Assembly (NCBI GenBank): GCA_009785045.1 | Contig: WQXC01000108.1 | Location: 1-5,265 of the forward strand | DNA from: Treponema sp. | GTDB taxonomy: Bacteria; Spirochaetota; Spirochaetia; Treponematales; Breznakiellaceae | Length of the DNA: 5,265 bases | Direction: 5' to 3' | In this document: positions 1 through 5,265 of the stretch, one piece after another | How the letters are laid out: the number at the start of each line of letters is the position of its first letter | Numbering within the stretch: the stretch's first letter is position 1 | Made by a program: the position numbers and the translations under genes | The notes under the pieces: model-generated | Databases searched by the model: none | Told to the model about the DNA's origin: nothing | What the model saw: the letters and a program-made list of their open reading frames with translations, nothing else

Positions 1-784
1 CTGCATCTTTCTGGGCAACAATGTTCTGCAATTCTTTGCGTCCTTGCTCGCGGCCTTCTTCGTATCTGACAGCCATGGCGTCATCCATGTTCCATTCTGT
101 GTAAAGCATACTTAAGACCCTCCTACCATGAATCTCCAAGAACTCTTTCAGTATATCATGCTTATGACAGTATTTGATAGCTTCTTTTATTGCTTTTTTT
201 AAGTCTTTGTATGTCCTGGTGAGTTCCCTGACCTTCGCTATAAACGTACTGTACTCCTGTAATTTTTTACAGCGGTTTACTATTTCACTGTTTATTCCAT
301 CGTTGATGTTGATGACTCTTACTTCTAAGTCCAGTAATGGGCTCAGCTTTTCTGGTAAACCAAGCGATATAGGTTTCTCGTAAAGGTCAGATAATCTTAG
401 AATCGCTTTTTCTGGAAAATGCTCTTTCCCATCGTATAAAACATAGAACTCTGGCCATGGAATGGTTATCTTGCTGCCGGAATAGATGTTTTTACCTTCT
501 ACGATTACTTCGTATACATCAGCGATATACATCAACATCCGTAGAGCCATGTTTGGATTGATGGTACTCTGATGTTCTAAGAGTACTATCAATTTCTCTC
601 CTATCTCGAAAGAGATATCGTTATATTTTCCCATGAACAGCACATTTTTAAGTGTGTTGATGGAAACCGGTGTGTCCGGGGGTAGATTTACATCCTCCAG
701 CGCGCAGTACAACTCCCGCAGCAGGTCTGGGTCGTTGAACAAAGTCGTGAAAACAGTGTCTTTTAATTTTCTGTTTGTTTTCAT
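1..784 (-). CDS. Rpn family recombination-promoting nuclease / PD-(D/E)XK transposase-like protein, 3'-truncated by window edge
   Basis: I see 261 codons open from ATG at 784 to the window edge, with no stop. The protein begins MKTNRKLKDTVFTTLF and carries the nuclease core about residues 45-90: Asp56 in NDISFEI, then Glu70 and Gln72 in LIVLLEHQST, then the helix NPNMALRMLMYIADVYE. This D...ExQ arrangement is the PD-(D/E)XK active site of the Rpn (YhgA-like, transposase_31) family, whose studied members are DNA endonucleases that raise RecA-independent recombination. Later parts include ITIPWPEFYVLYDG (107-119) and a charged helical tail (about 185-261) ending in YEEGREQGRKE, the start of a Gly/Glu/Arg repeat usual at the C-terminus of these proteins. 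The start at 784 is preferred over in-frame ATG 796 because GGAG lies six bases upstream of it. No promoter is obvious. Family assignment is strong; cellular role is inferred, and such genes are often multicopy. Confidence 0.88.
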   Translation of the reverse strand, partial: MKTNRKLKDTVFTTLFNDPDLLRELYCALEDVNLPPDTPVSINTLKNVLFMGKYNDISFEIGEKLIVLLEHQSTINPNMALRMLMYIADVYEVIVEGKNIYSGSKITIPWPEFYVLYDGKEHFPEKAILRLSDLYEKPISLGLPEKLSPLLDLEVRVININDGINSEIVNRCKKLQEYSTFIAKVRELTRTYKDLKKAIKEAIKYCHKHDILKEFLEIHGRRVLSMLYTEWNMDDAMAVRYEEGREQGRKELQNIVAQKDA

Positions 785-790
785 AAGTAA

Positions 791-794
791 CTCC
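791..794 (-). promoter_or_regulatory. Shine-Dalgarno site deciding the nuclease start
   Basis: Read on the minus strand this is GGAG, followed by six bases (TTACTT) and the ATG at 784. It overlaps the alternative in-frame ATG at 796, which has only A/T-rich sequence ahead of it. The site therefore favours the shorter protein. Confidence 0.6.
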
Positions 795-912
795 ATATAA
801 AAAAGATTGAATCTTCAAAAAAGAAAATTCATACCCTTATATGGGATCGAGAGTGCCGTTTTGCTTGACCGAGAATGGAAATATTTTGAAAAAAGTTGAA
901 TTTTATTTGTTA

Positions 913-949
913 TGTAGGCAACCTACACTATATATAGCGTAGGTCTACA
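913..949. repeat. Alternating GTAGG/CCTAC inverted-repeat cluster
   Basis: Four arms alternate in 37 bp. TGTAGG (913-918) pairs with CCTACA (922-927) around CAA. ACCTAC (921-926) also pairs with GTAGGT (939-944) around the perfect palindrome CTATATATAG (928-937), leaving a single mismatched pair. GTAG (939-942) can pair with CTAC (945-948). The hairpins share arms and exclude each other. The cluster lies in the 211-bp spacer between the 3' end of the barrel gene and the nuclease gene, both minus-strand. On neither strand is it followed by a T run, so a simple intrinsic terminator is unlikely. A protein binding site or a leader structure for the nuclease gene are the alternatives. I see no other feature in 797-995. 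Confidence 0.5.
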
Positions 950-995
950 GCCAACGACACTATGAAAAAGCAGCCAAAGCGCAATATTAAAATAC

Positions 996-2150
996 CTAAA
1001 AAGCAAAACCCATGCCAAAATAAAGTATTCTATATAAACCCACACCAAAGTCAAAGTAAATCAATGGGACTGATATACATGGCATTATATAAAATCCGCC
1101 TACTTTACCAACATCTATTTTCCAACCCATTTCTGGGATTATTGTAAATCCTCCCCAATCATAATCTTGATATAAATTCAAACAATAACCAAATCCAGTA
1201 CCAAAAAAGAATGACTTACCCGTTGGATAAAGACGAAAGAATGCATTTATATCAAGATTTCCATACAATATTAAATCATAATATATACTTGCTCCAAGTG
1301 ATACATCTGGACCAAGCATTAGTTCATATCTTACGCCAAGACCAATATAAGCTAATTCAAACGAAAGCCAGTTGTTTCTTGAGTTAGCGCTTTTGCCTGA
1401 ACTGTTCGATATTTTCTCACCTTGCTCTATTCTTGTTCCACCAGCAACTTGTTGGGTAGTATCACCTTGAGAACGTGAAACAAATACAAGAGATGCTGGA
1501 GGACCTCTTTTATATTCAAGGACAATAGTTGGTCCGGGTGTTCTAATCCAATTGATACCAGGTATATTTCTAGGCGGGTAAGTATGAGTCTGAGCAAGTG
1601 TTATGATAGCGCCTTCATTTGTATCCTCAACCATAAAAGTACCAGCTAAAAAATCTCTTCCATTGCGTTTTGCTATCCAGGTGTCACCGCCAAATACAAA
1701 TTGCAGATTATTACCAACTATGGGAATGGCGGGCATTCGATTTAATGCCTGTTGTAATAATGTAGGCTGACCAAGTTGTGGAACAGCAGATGTTCCAGTA
1801 GTTTGTGAAGCAGGTGATGATGCACCGGTTTGATGACGGTCAGAATGAATTCTTTCCTGCGCTGTAGGAGAGACAGAATTCATTATATCTACCGAGCCAT
1901 TTGCGTACCGTATGGAAAGTACATCTGCTCTGGAAATAACAATTACAGGCCCATCCAAATGATTTAAACGCCTGAATCTAATCTCTGTTGGTGATATTTC
2001 TGCAACTCTTGCCTCAATTACATTTCCATCTCTTAGTATTATTAAATCCTGAGCACCAACAGAAAACACTCCGCTAATCATAAAGAGAAATGCAGTAATA
2101 ATATAAAACTTTTTTATACAAAACTCCTTACGTTTAAATACTAAAAACAC
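996..2150 (-). CDS. Secreted protein with C-terminal outer-membrane beta-barrel (hypothetical, treponeme-type)
   Basis: Residues are numbered from GTG 2150 (384 aa). A signal peptide is clear: KKFYIITAFLFMISGVFS (13-30) and a probable signal peptidase I site after VGA33, before QD. Residues 35-92 form a small domain (LIILRDGNVIEARVAEIS, later DGPVIVISRADVLSIRY). It resembles, from memory, a module in many spirochaete and Bacteroidetes envelope proteins. Residues 92-135 are a Ser/Thr/Gln/Pro-rich linker. Residues 140-225 are beta-rich (FGGDTWIAKRNGRDFLAGTF, TPGPTIVLEYKRGPP). Residues 262-384 alternate aromatic and small residues as in a roughly eight-stranded barrel and end in GMGFAF with the terminal Phe typical of outer-membrane proteins. 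Function is not recognised. The GTG start is only the longest reading: AAGGAG at 2124-2129 points to ATA 2117, which would give the compact 373-aa precursor starting IKKFYIITAFLF. ATG 2084 would destroy the signal peptide. No clear terminator follows the stop at 996. Confidence 0.8.
   Translation of the reverse strand: MFLVFKRKEFCIKKFYIITAFLFMISGVFSVGAQDLIILRDGNVIEARVAEISPTEIRFRRLNHLDGPVIVISRADVLSIRYANGSVDIMNSVSPTAQERIHSDRHQTGASSPASQTTGTSAVPQLGQPTLLQQALNRMPAIPIVGNNLQFVFGGDTWIAKRNGRDFLAGTFMVEDTNEGAIITLAQTHTYPPRNIPGINWIRTPGPTIVLEYKRGPPASLVFVSRSQGDTTQQVAGGTRIEQGEKISNSSGKSANSRNNWLSFELAYIGLGVRYELMLGPDVSLGASIYYDLILYGNLDINAFFRLYPTGKSFFFGTGFGYCLNLYQDYDWGGFTIIPEMGWKIDVGKVGGFYIMPCISVPLIYFDFGVGLYRILYFGMGFAF
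2124..2129 (-). promoter_or_regulatory. Strong Shine-Dalgarno site aimed at an ATA codon
   Basis: The minus strand reads AAGGAG, then TTTTGT, then ATA AAA AAG. Spacing to the ATA (2117-2115) is six bases, ideal for initiation, and the peptide that follows is a textbook signal sequence. The site lies inside the longer GTG-started reading, where it would encode Lys-Glu. This suggests either initiation at ATA or an ATG-to-ATA change or sequencing error. Confidence 0.6.
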
Positions 2151-2205
2151 TCAAATTTGCCCATCAAAACATGCAAATGTTCTAAATATGCGCCATTATT
2201 TCTAC

Positions 2206-2235
2206 AGTATAGTGCATATATGCTCAATACGTCAA
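2206..2235 (-). promoter_or_regulatory. Sigma-70-type promoter of the barrel-protein gene
   Basis: On the minus strand there is a -35 box TTGACG (2235-2230), an 18-base spacer, and a -10 box TATACT (2211-2206). The start of transcription would be near 2199, giving a leader of about 80 bases to ATA 2117 or about 50 bases to GTG 2150. Five of six bases match consensus in each box. It is the only good minus-strand promoter in the divergent region. Confidence 0.65.
2208..2229. promoter_or_regulatory. Operator-like 22-bp dyad filling the promoter spacer
   Basis: The centre GCATATATGC (2214-2223) is a perfect palindrome. The flanks TATAGT and TCAATA are also symmetric except for two base pairs, so the whole 22 bp has the form TATnGn-GCATATATGC-nCnATA. 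It exactly fills the gap between the -35 and -10 boxes of the minus-strand promoter and overlaps four bases of the -10 box. A dimeric repressor bound here would block that promoter. The obvious candidate is the helix-turn-helix protein encoded 52 bp away on the other strand. That link is inferred. Confidence 0.5.
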
Positions 2236-2256
2236 TTGTTATAGGCCAATATTGAC
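2231..2256. repeat. Inverted repeat GTCAAT-N14-ATTGAC, possible second operator
   Basis: The arms GTCAAT (2231-2236) and ATTGAC (2251-2256) are perfect inverse copies. The right arm also belongs to a 14-bp near-palindrome at 2244-2257 (GGCCAATATTGACC, one mismatched pair). The left arm overlaps the -35 box of the minus-strand promoter, and the right arm lies 24 bp before the regulator's ATG. Its location suits autoregulation, but in AT-rich DNA six-base arms can arise by chance. Confidence 0.35.
2237..2245 (+). promoter_or_regulatory. Possible extended -10 promoter of the regulator gene
   Basis: TGTTATAGG fits an extended -10 element (TGn followed by TATAGG). Transcription would start near 2252 and leave a leader of about 29 bases. 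No good -35 box lies 17 bases upstream; that position falls in the GCATATATGC palindrome, so a bound regulator would cover it. Other -10-like strings nearby (TAGAAT at 2264 and 2269) have no partner box either. Confidence 0.25.
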
Positions 2257-2280
2257 CTTTTTTTAGAATAGAATATAGCT

Positions 2281-2592
2281 ATGGATTTCTGGATAAGGCT
2301 AAAAAAAGAAATTAAAGCCAAAAACACGACTCAGGAATGGATTGCTGGGCAAATTGGGGTTCCTTTTGGCACATTCAGAAAATGGATGACTCGTAAGACT
2401 TATCCCAATTTAAAAGAAGGAACCGAAATTGCCAAATTACTTGGAACATCTGCAGAATATTTAATAACAGGAATTGAACTTGAGGGTCTGGATAATTCTG
2501 AACAAAAATTAATAAATGCTTACCGGAAGCTTAGCTCAACTGAAAAAGAAAATGCACTGCTGGCGATTAACGCCTGGGCAGATAAAAAATAG
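2281..2592 (+). CDS. XRE/Cro-cI-type helix-turn-helix transcriptional regulator, 103 aa
   Basis: The N-terminal half is a five-helix XRE DNA-binding domain (about residues 5-64). It contains TTQEWIAGQIGVPFGTFRKW, in which residues 17-24 form the first HTH helix and 28-36 the recognition helix. The segment TYPNLKEGTEIAKLLGTSAEYLITG then completes the domain with the usual final Tyr-Leu-x-Thr-Gly. Residues 70-103 are a short helical tail (SEQKLINAYRKLSSTEKENALLAI), typical of small solo regulators and perhaps used for dimerisation. It is divergent from the barrel-protein gene across a 130-bp region with two dyads, so local repression or autoregulation is likely but inferred. The start at 2281 is favoured because MDFWIRLKKEIK is the usual family N-terminus. 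No Shine-Dalgarno sequence precedes it (AGAATATAGCT), which suggests weak or SD-independent initiation. The effector, if any, cannot be seen. Confidence 0.85.
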   Translation: MDFWIRLKKEIKAKNTTQEWIAGQIGVPFGTFRKWMTRKTYPNLKEGTEIAKLLGTSAEYLITGIELEGLDNSEQKLINAYRKLSSTEKENALLAINAWADKK

Positions 2593-2804
2593 GTTAATAT
2601 CAAAAGGTTTTCTAAACAAAAACAACCTTCACAAATGGAAAAAACTATAACACATTAAGAAATTGCTAGGAAATCCCTGCATTCTTTCCGTCTTGGCGAG
2701 TATTATTAACGTTAAATTTAGAAATTTTACCTTGTGAATACAGCAATTTCCAATATTTTTAAAAATTTTTATCTTTTTAATAGTCTATTATGTAGTTTTT
2801 ACCG
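2593..2804. other. AT-rich intergenic stretch with a possible structured element (2659-2750)
   Basis: This stretch has no gene-like reading frame. GAAATTGCT (2659-2667) and AGCAATTTC (2742-2750) are perfect nine-base inverse copies. Inside them, GGAAA (2669-2673) can pair with TTTCC (2685-2689), and GTATT (2700-2704) with AATAC (2737-2741), the latter directly abutting the outer stem. Together these allow a three-way junction. The palindrome TTAACGTTAA (2706-2715) and a hairpin AAATT/AATTT (2714-2727) lie inside the third arm. A -10-like TATAAC (2646-2651) would start a plus-strand RNA near 2658, but it lacks a -35 box. T-rich sequence follows (2756-2777), including the palindrome ATTTTTAAAAAT. 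AAGGTT/AACCTT (2604-2609/2624-2629) just after the regulator has no T run, so it is a poor terminator. The whole could be chance folding of AT-rich DNA. Confidence 0.25.
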
Positions 2805-2833
2805 TTGACACAATGCAATTCCCCCCCTAAACT
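2805..2833 (+). promoter_or_regulatory. Near-consensus promoter of the phosphorylase gene, with a C7 tract in the spacer
   Basis: The -35 box TTGACA (2805-2810) is perfect. A 17-base spacer follows, ending in seven C (2821-2827), then the -10 box TAAACT (2828-2833). The predicted transcription start is 2839-2841, at the ATG itself (2840). The homopolymer lies wholly inside the spacer, so a gain or loss of one C would alter spacer length. Confidence 0.75.
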
Positions 2834-2839
2834 CTTAAT

Positions 2840-5265
2840 ATGAACATATCCACATATACGGTTAAGCCAAAGCTTCCATCAGTTTTGAAGCCATTGGAGG
2901 AGATTGCCCGTAATCTCTGGTTATCATGGAATTATGACGCGGTTCAGCTTTTTATCAGGCTGGATTATGATTGCTGGATTCTATCCCAGCAGAGTCCTAT
3001 CCGGACTTTGGGTATGGTTAGCCAGGAACGGCTTGCGCAAACAGCCAAGGACGATTCCTATTTGGCTGCGCTTAAGGAAGTCTATGACAGATTCCAGCGC
3101 TACAAAAAAGGCGAAACCTGGTACCGGGGCAGCCACAAGGATGTGGTAGCGTATTTCTCCATGGAATACGGAATGGACGCTTCGCTTCCTATCTATTCCG
3201 GCGGTCTTGGAATTCTTTCCGGCGATCACATGAAAACTTCTTCCGACCTGGGTCTTCCGCTGGTGGGTATCGGGCTTTTATACCGGCAGGGATATTTTAA
3301 GCAAATGCTGAATGCCGATGGTTTCCAGCAGGAAAGTTATCCGGAAAATGACTGGTACAATATGCCGGTAGAAAAAAAAGTCGGCAAAGATGGGCAGGCT
3401 ATAAAAATTTCTGTTGATTTAGCCGGACGTCAGGCTGTTGCTCAGATTTGGGAAGTTAAAGTTGGCCGTTCATCACTGTACTTATTGGATACAAATATCG
3501 AAGAAAACTCGCAGGATATCCGCAACATTACTGCTGCGCTTTACGGCGGCGATAAAGAAACCCGTATGCAGCAGGAAGTACTTTTAGGTATCGGCGGTAT
3601 TCGCGCTTTACGCGCACTGGGAATAAACCCTGCTGCTACTCACATGAACGAAGGTCATGCGGCATTCCTTGGACTTGAACGTGCGCGCGAAATAATGACC
3701 GAGAAAGGTTTTACTTTTGAAGAAGCGCGCGAAGTAGTATGGCCTACAAATATTTTTACTACACATACGCCGGTTCCGGCAGGTAACGAACGCTTTGATA
3801 TCCCCATGATGGAAAAATATTTCCGCTCATGGCCGCAGGTTCTTGGCATTTCCTGGAAAGAATTTTTAGGTCTTGGCAGAATCGACATAAACGACGAACG
3901 CGAAACTTACTGTATGACAGTGCTTGCGATTAAAATGGCAGCATATGCCAACGGAGTTGCGGCGCTTCATGGTGTTGTATCGCGCGATATGTGGAAAGGT
4001 TTATGGCCGGGATTGCCGTTAAACGAAGTTCCAATCGGACATGTTACAAACGGTGTTCATCCGCGCACATGGATTTCTTCCGGCATGCTGGATCTTTTAG
4101 ATCGATATTTTGGTCCTCATTTTGAAGACAAACCGACAGAATTAAAAATATGGGAACGCATGGATCGTATTTCTGACGAAGAGCTTTGGCGTACTCACGA
4201 GCGCCGCCGTGAACGGCTGGTTGCTTTTGTCCGCGAACGTATCCGCGAACAGTACAAACGAACAGGCGCAGACGAGCGCCGTATTCGCCAGGCAAAAGAT
4301 GCGCTGTCTCCTTACGCGCTTACGCTTTGTTTTGCAAGACGCTTTGCAACTTACAAACGCGGCAATCTGCTTCTTCGCGATCCTGAACGCCTATTGCGCT
4401 TAATTCGCGACAACGATCGCCCCATTCAGTTAATCTTCGCTGGTAAAGCGCACCCGCACGATATGCCCGGTAAAGATTTAATCCGCGATATTATTCACTT
4501 TGCAGATAAATACGATGTTGCAAACCGCATAGTGTTTGTAGAAAACTACGACATGAATGTAGCCAAGTACTTAACTTCCGGCGGCGACGTATGGCTTAAC
4601 ACTCCGCGCCGTCCGATGGAAGCATCCAGCACCAGCGGCATGAAAGCTGCAATGAACGGCGTGCTTAACTGCTCAATCCTTGACGGCTGGTGGGACGAAG
4701 CTTACAACTCAGAAGTTGGCTGGGCAATCGGTCACGGCGAGCATTATAACGATGAAAAACTGCAGGATGATATCGAGAGCAAAGCGTTATACGATCTTCT
4801 GGAGCGGGAAATTATTCCGCAGTTCTATGACAGGGAACGCGACGGACTTCCGCGCGACTGGATTAAAATGATGAAAGACTGCATGACACAAATTGGGCAG
4901 TCTATGTCGTTCCACAGAACATTGATGGATTACTCCAACCAGTTCTACTTCCCGGCGCTTAAGAATTACCGCCGCTTTAGCAAAGATGATTATGCCGAAG
5001 CAAAATCGCTTGCGGCGTATTTTCACAAACTGCATAGCGCATGGAACGGCCTTAAAATCGTTAAGACTGAATCCAATGCAAAGCCGGTAATGCAGCGCGG
5101 CGACATGCTTACGGTTACCGCCTACCTTGATCTTGGCAGCATTTCACCTAACGAACTGCAGGTTGAACTGTATCACGGCACTGTGTCGAATCAGACCAGC
5201 GCAATTGCAGATGCCAGAAAGACAGAAATGAAATGGCTCAAGAACGAAGGCAACTTAAATCTGTA
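2840..5265 (+). CDS. glgP: Alpha-glucan (glycogen/maltodextrin) phosphorylase, GT35, 3'-truncated by window edge
   Basis: The frame is open for 808 codons to the window edge; the family usually has about 850 residues, so roughly the last 50 are missing. The enzyme splits terminal alpha-1,4 glucose from glycogen or maltodextrin with phosphate, giving glucose-1-phosphate in the cytoplasm, using pyridoxal phosphate. The N-terminus (LPSVLKPLEEIARNLWLSWN, 12-31) is the DUF3417-type domain of the short bacterial form. Catalytic-core signatures follow: LPIYSGGLGILSGDH (116-130), HMNEGHAAF (268-276), TTHTPVPAGNERFD with probable catalytic His309, FARRFATYKR with phosphate-contacting Arg501 and Lys506 by alignment to the muscle enzyme, and the cofactor segment EASSTSGMKAAMNG with Lys602 as the Schiff-base lysine. 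Residue 597 is Ser where the family normally has Gly (EASGTSGMK). The C-terminal region from about 725 is a beta domain. ATG 2840 fits the family N-terminus, but no ribosome binding site precedes it. The gene is visibly more GC-rich than the DNA to its left. Confidence 0.95.
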   Translation, partial: MNISTYTVKPKLPSVLKPLEEIARNLWLSWNYDAVQLFIRLDYDCWILSQQSPIRTLGMVSQERLAQTAKDDSYLAALKEVYDRFQRYKKGETWYRGSHKDVVAYFSMEYGMDASLPIYSGGLGILSGDHMKTSSDLGLPLVGIGLLYRQGYFKQMLNADGFQQESYPENDWYNMPVEKKVGKDGQAIKISVDLAGRQAVAQIWEVKVGRSSLYLLDTNIEENSQDIRNITAALYGGDKETRMQQEVLLGIGGIRALRALGINPAATHMNEGHAAFLGLERAREIMTEKGFTFEEAREVVWPTNIFTTHTPVPAGNERFDIPMMEKYFRSWPQVLGISWKEFLGLGRIDINDERETYCMTVLAIKMAAYANGVAALHGVVSRDMWKGLWPGLPLNEVPIGHVTNGVHPRTWISSGMLDLLDRYFGPHFEDKPTELKIWERMDRISDEELWRTHERRRERLVAFVRERIREQYKRTGADERRIRQAKDALSPYALTLCFARRFATYKRGNLLLRDPERLLRLIRDNDRPIQLIFAGKAHPHDMPGKDLIRDIIHFADKYDVANRIVFVENYDMNVAKYLTSGGDVWLNTPRRPMEASSTSGMKAAMNGVLNCSILDGWWDEAYNSEVGWAIGHGEHYNDEKLQDDIESKALYDLLEREIIPQFYDRERDGLPRDWIKMMKDCMTQIGQSMSFHRTLMDYSNQFYFPALKNYRRFSKDDYAEAKSLAAYFHKLHSAWNGLKIVKTESNAKPVMQRGDMLTVTAYLDLGSISPNELQVELYHGTVSNQTSAIADARKTEMKWLKNEGNLNL

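Noticed and set aside
174..383. Plus-strand 69-codon hydrophobic open frame
   Set aside because: It is fully antisense to the nuclease gene, whose D...ExQ motifs and family-like sequence make that strand the coding one.
1..784. Insertion sequence suggested by the transposase-associated family name
   Set aside because: No terminal inverted repeats or target-site duplication can be seen on the visible side, and Rpn-type genes are usually single genes rather than classical insertion elements.
797..815. Minus-strand hairpin AAGAT-TCA-ATCTT followed by a T run, just before the nuclease RBS
   Set aside because: The stem is only five mostly A-T pairs, too weak for a terminator or attenuator, and AT-rich leaders often show this.
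962..1147. Plus-strand 61-codon open frame beginning MKKQPKRNIK
   Set aside because: It runs antisense to the 3' end of the barrel gene, has no ribosome binding site, and its codons mirror the conserved C-terminal strands of that gene.
2168..2181. Inverted repeat AACAT-GCAA-ATGTT in the leader of the barrel gene
   Set aside because: Five weak pairs in the untranslated leader; probably chance in AT-rich DNA, with no link to the RBS at 2124.
2252..2279. TTGACC-N16-TATAGC as promoter of the regulator gene
   Set aside because: Box quality is fair, but transcription would start near 2286, downstream of ATG 2281, so it could not express the full protein.
2904..5035. Several open frames of 60-85 codons on both strands within the phosphorylase gene
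   Set aside because: All lie in alternative frames of a continuous, motif-complete GT35 gene and have no family resemblance or initiation signals.

Overview
The window looks like chromosomal DNA from a spirochaete, most likely a Treponema-type organism. The evidence is protein family content only. The Rpn-type nuclease at the left edge, the small outer-membrane barrel protein and the short XRE-type regulator all resemble, from memory, paralogous families that are abundant in treponemes. No search was run, so the genus is an inference.

Layout from left to right. (1) Positions 1-784, minus strand: the N-terminal 261 codons of a PD-(D/E)XK nuclease of the Rpn/transposase-associated family, cut by the window edge. 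(2) Positions 785-995: AT-rich spacer holding an alternating GTAGG/CCTAC inverted-repeat cluster (913-949). (3) Positions 996-2150, minus strand: a secreted protein with an N-terminal small domain, a Ser/Thr/Gln-rich linker, a middle beta-rich domain and a C-terminal beta-barrel ending in Phe. Its best ribosome binding site points to an ATA codon rather than to a normal start. (4) Positions 2151-2280: a divergent intergenic region with a strong minus-strand promoter (TTGACG-N18-TATACT), whose spacer is filled by a 22-bp near-palindrome. (5) Positions 2281-2592, plus strand: a 103-aa helix-turn-helix regulator. (6) Positions 2593-2839: AT-rich spacer with a possible structured element, then a near-consensus promoter (TTGACA-N17-TAAACT) that contains a run of seven C. 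(7) Positions 2840-5265, plus strand: an alpha-glucan (maltodextrin/glycogen) phosphorylase of family GT35, at least 808 aa, cut by the right edge.

How the parts relate. The phosphorylase is an ordinary carbon-storage enzyme that releases glucose-1-phosphate from alpha-1,4-glucans. It is visibly more GC-rich than the AT-rich block at about 800-2840. The barrel protein and the divergent regulator share one 130-bp control region, and the simplest reading is that the regulator binds the dyad there and controls its neighbour, itself, or both. No defence system, CRISPR array, complete mobile element, tRNA or rRNA is visible. The points most worth a second look are regulatory: a probable leaderless phosphorylase mRNA, a C7 tract inside its promoter spacer, the operator-like dyad, and the apparent ATA start codon.
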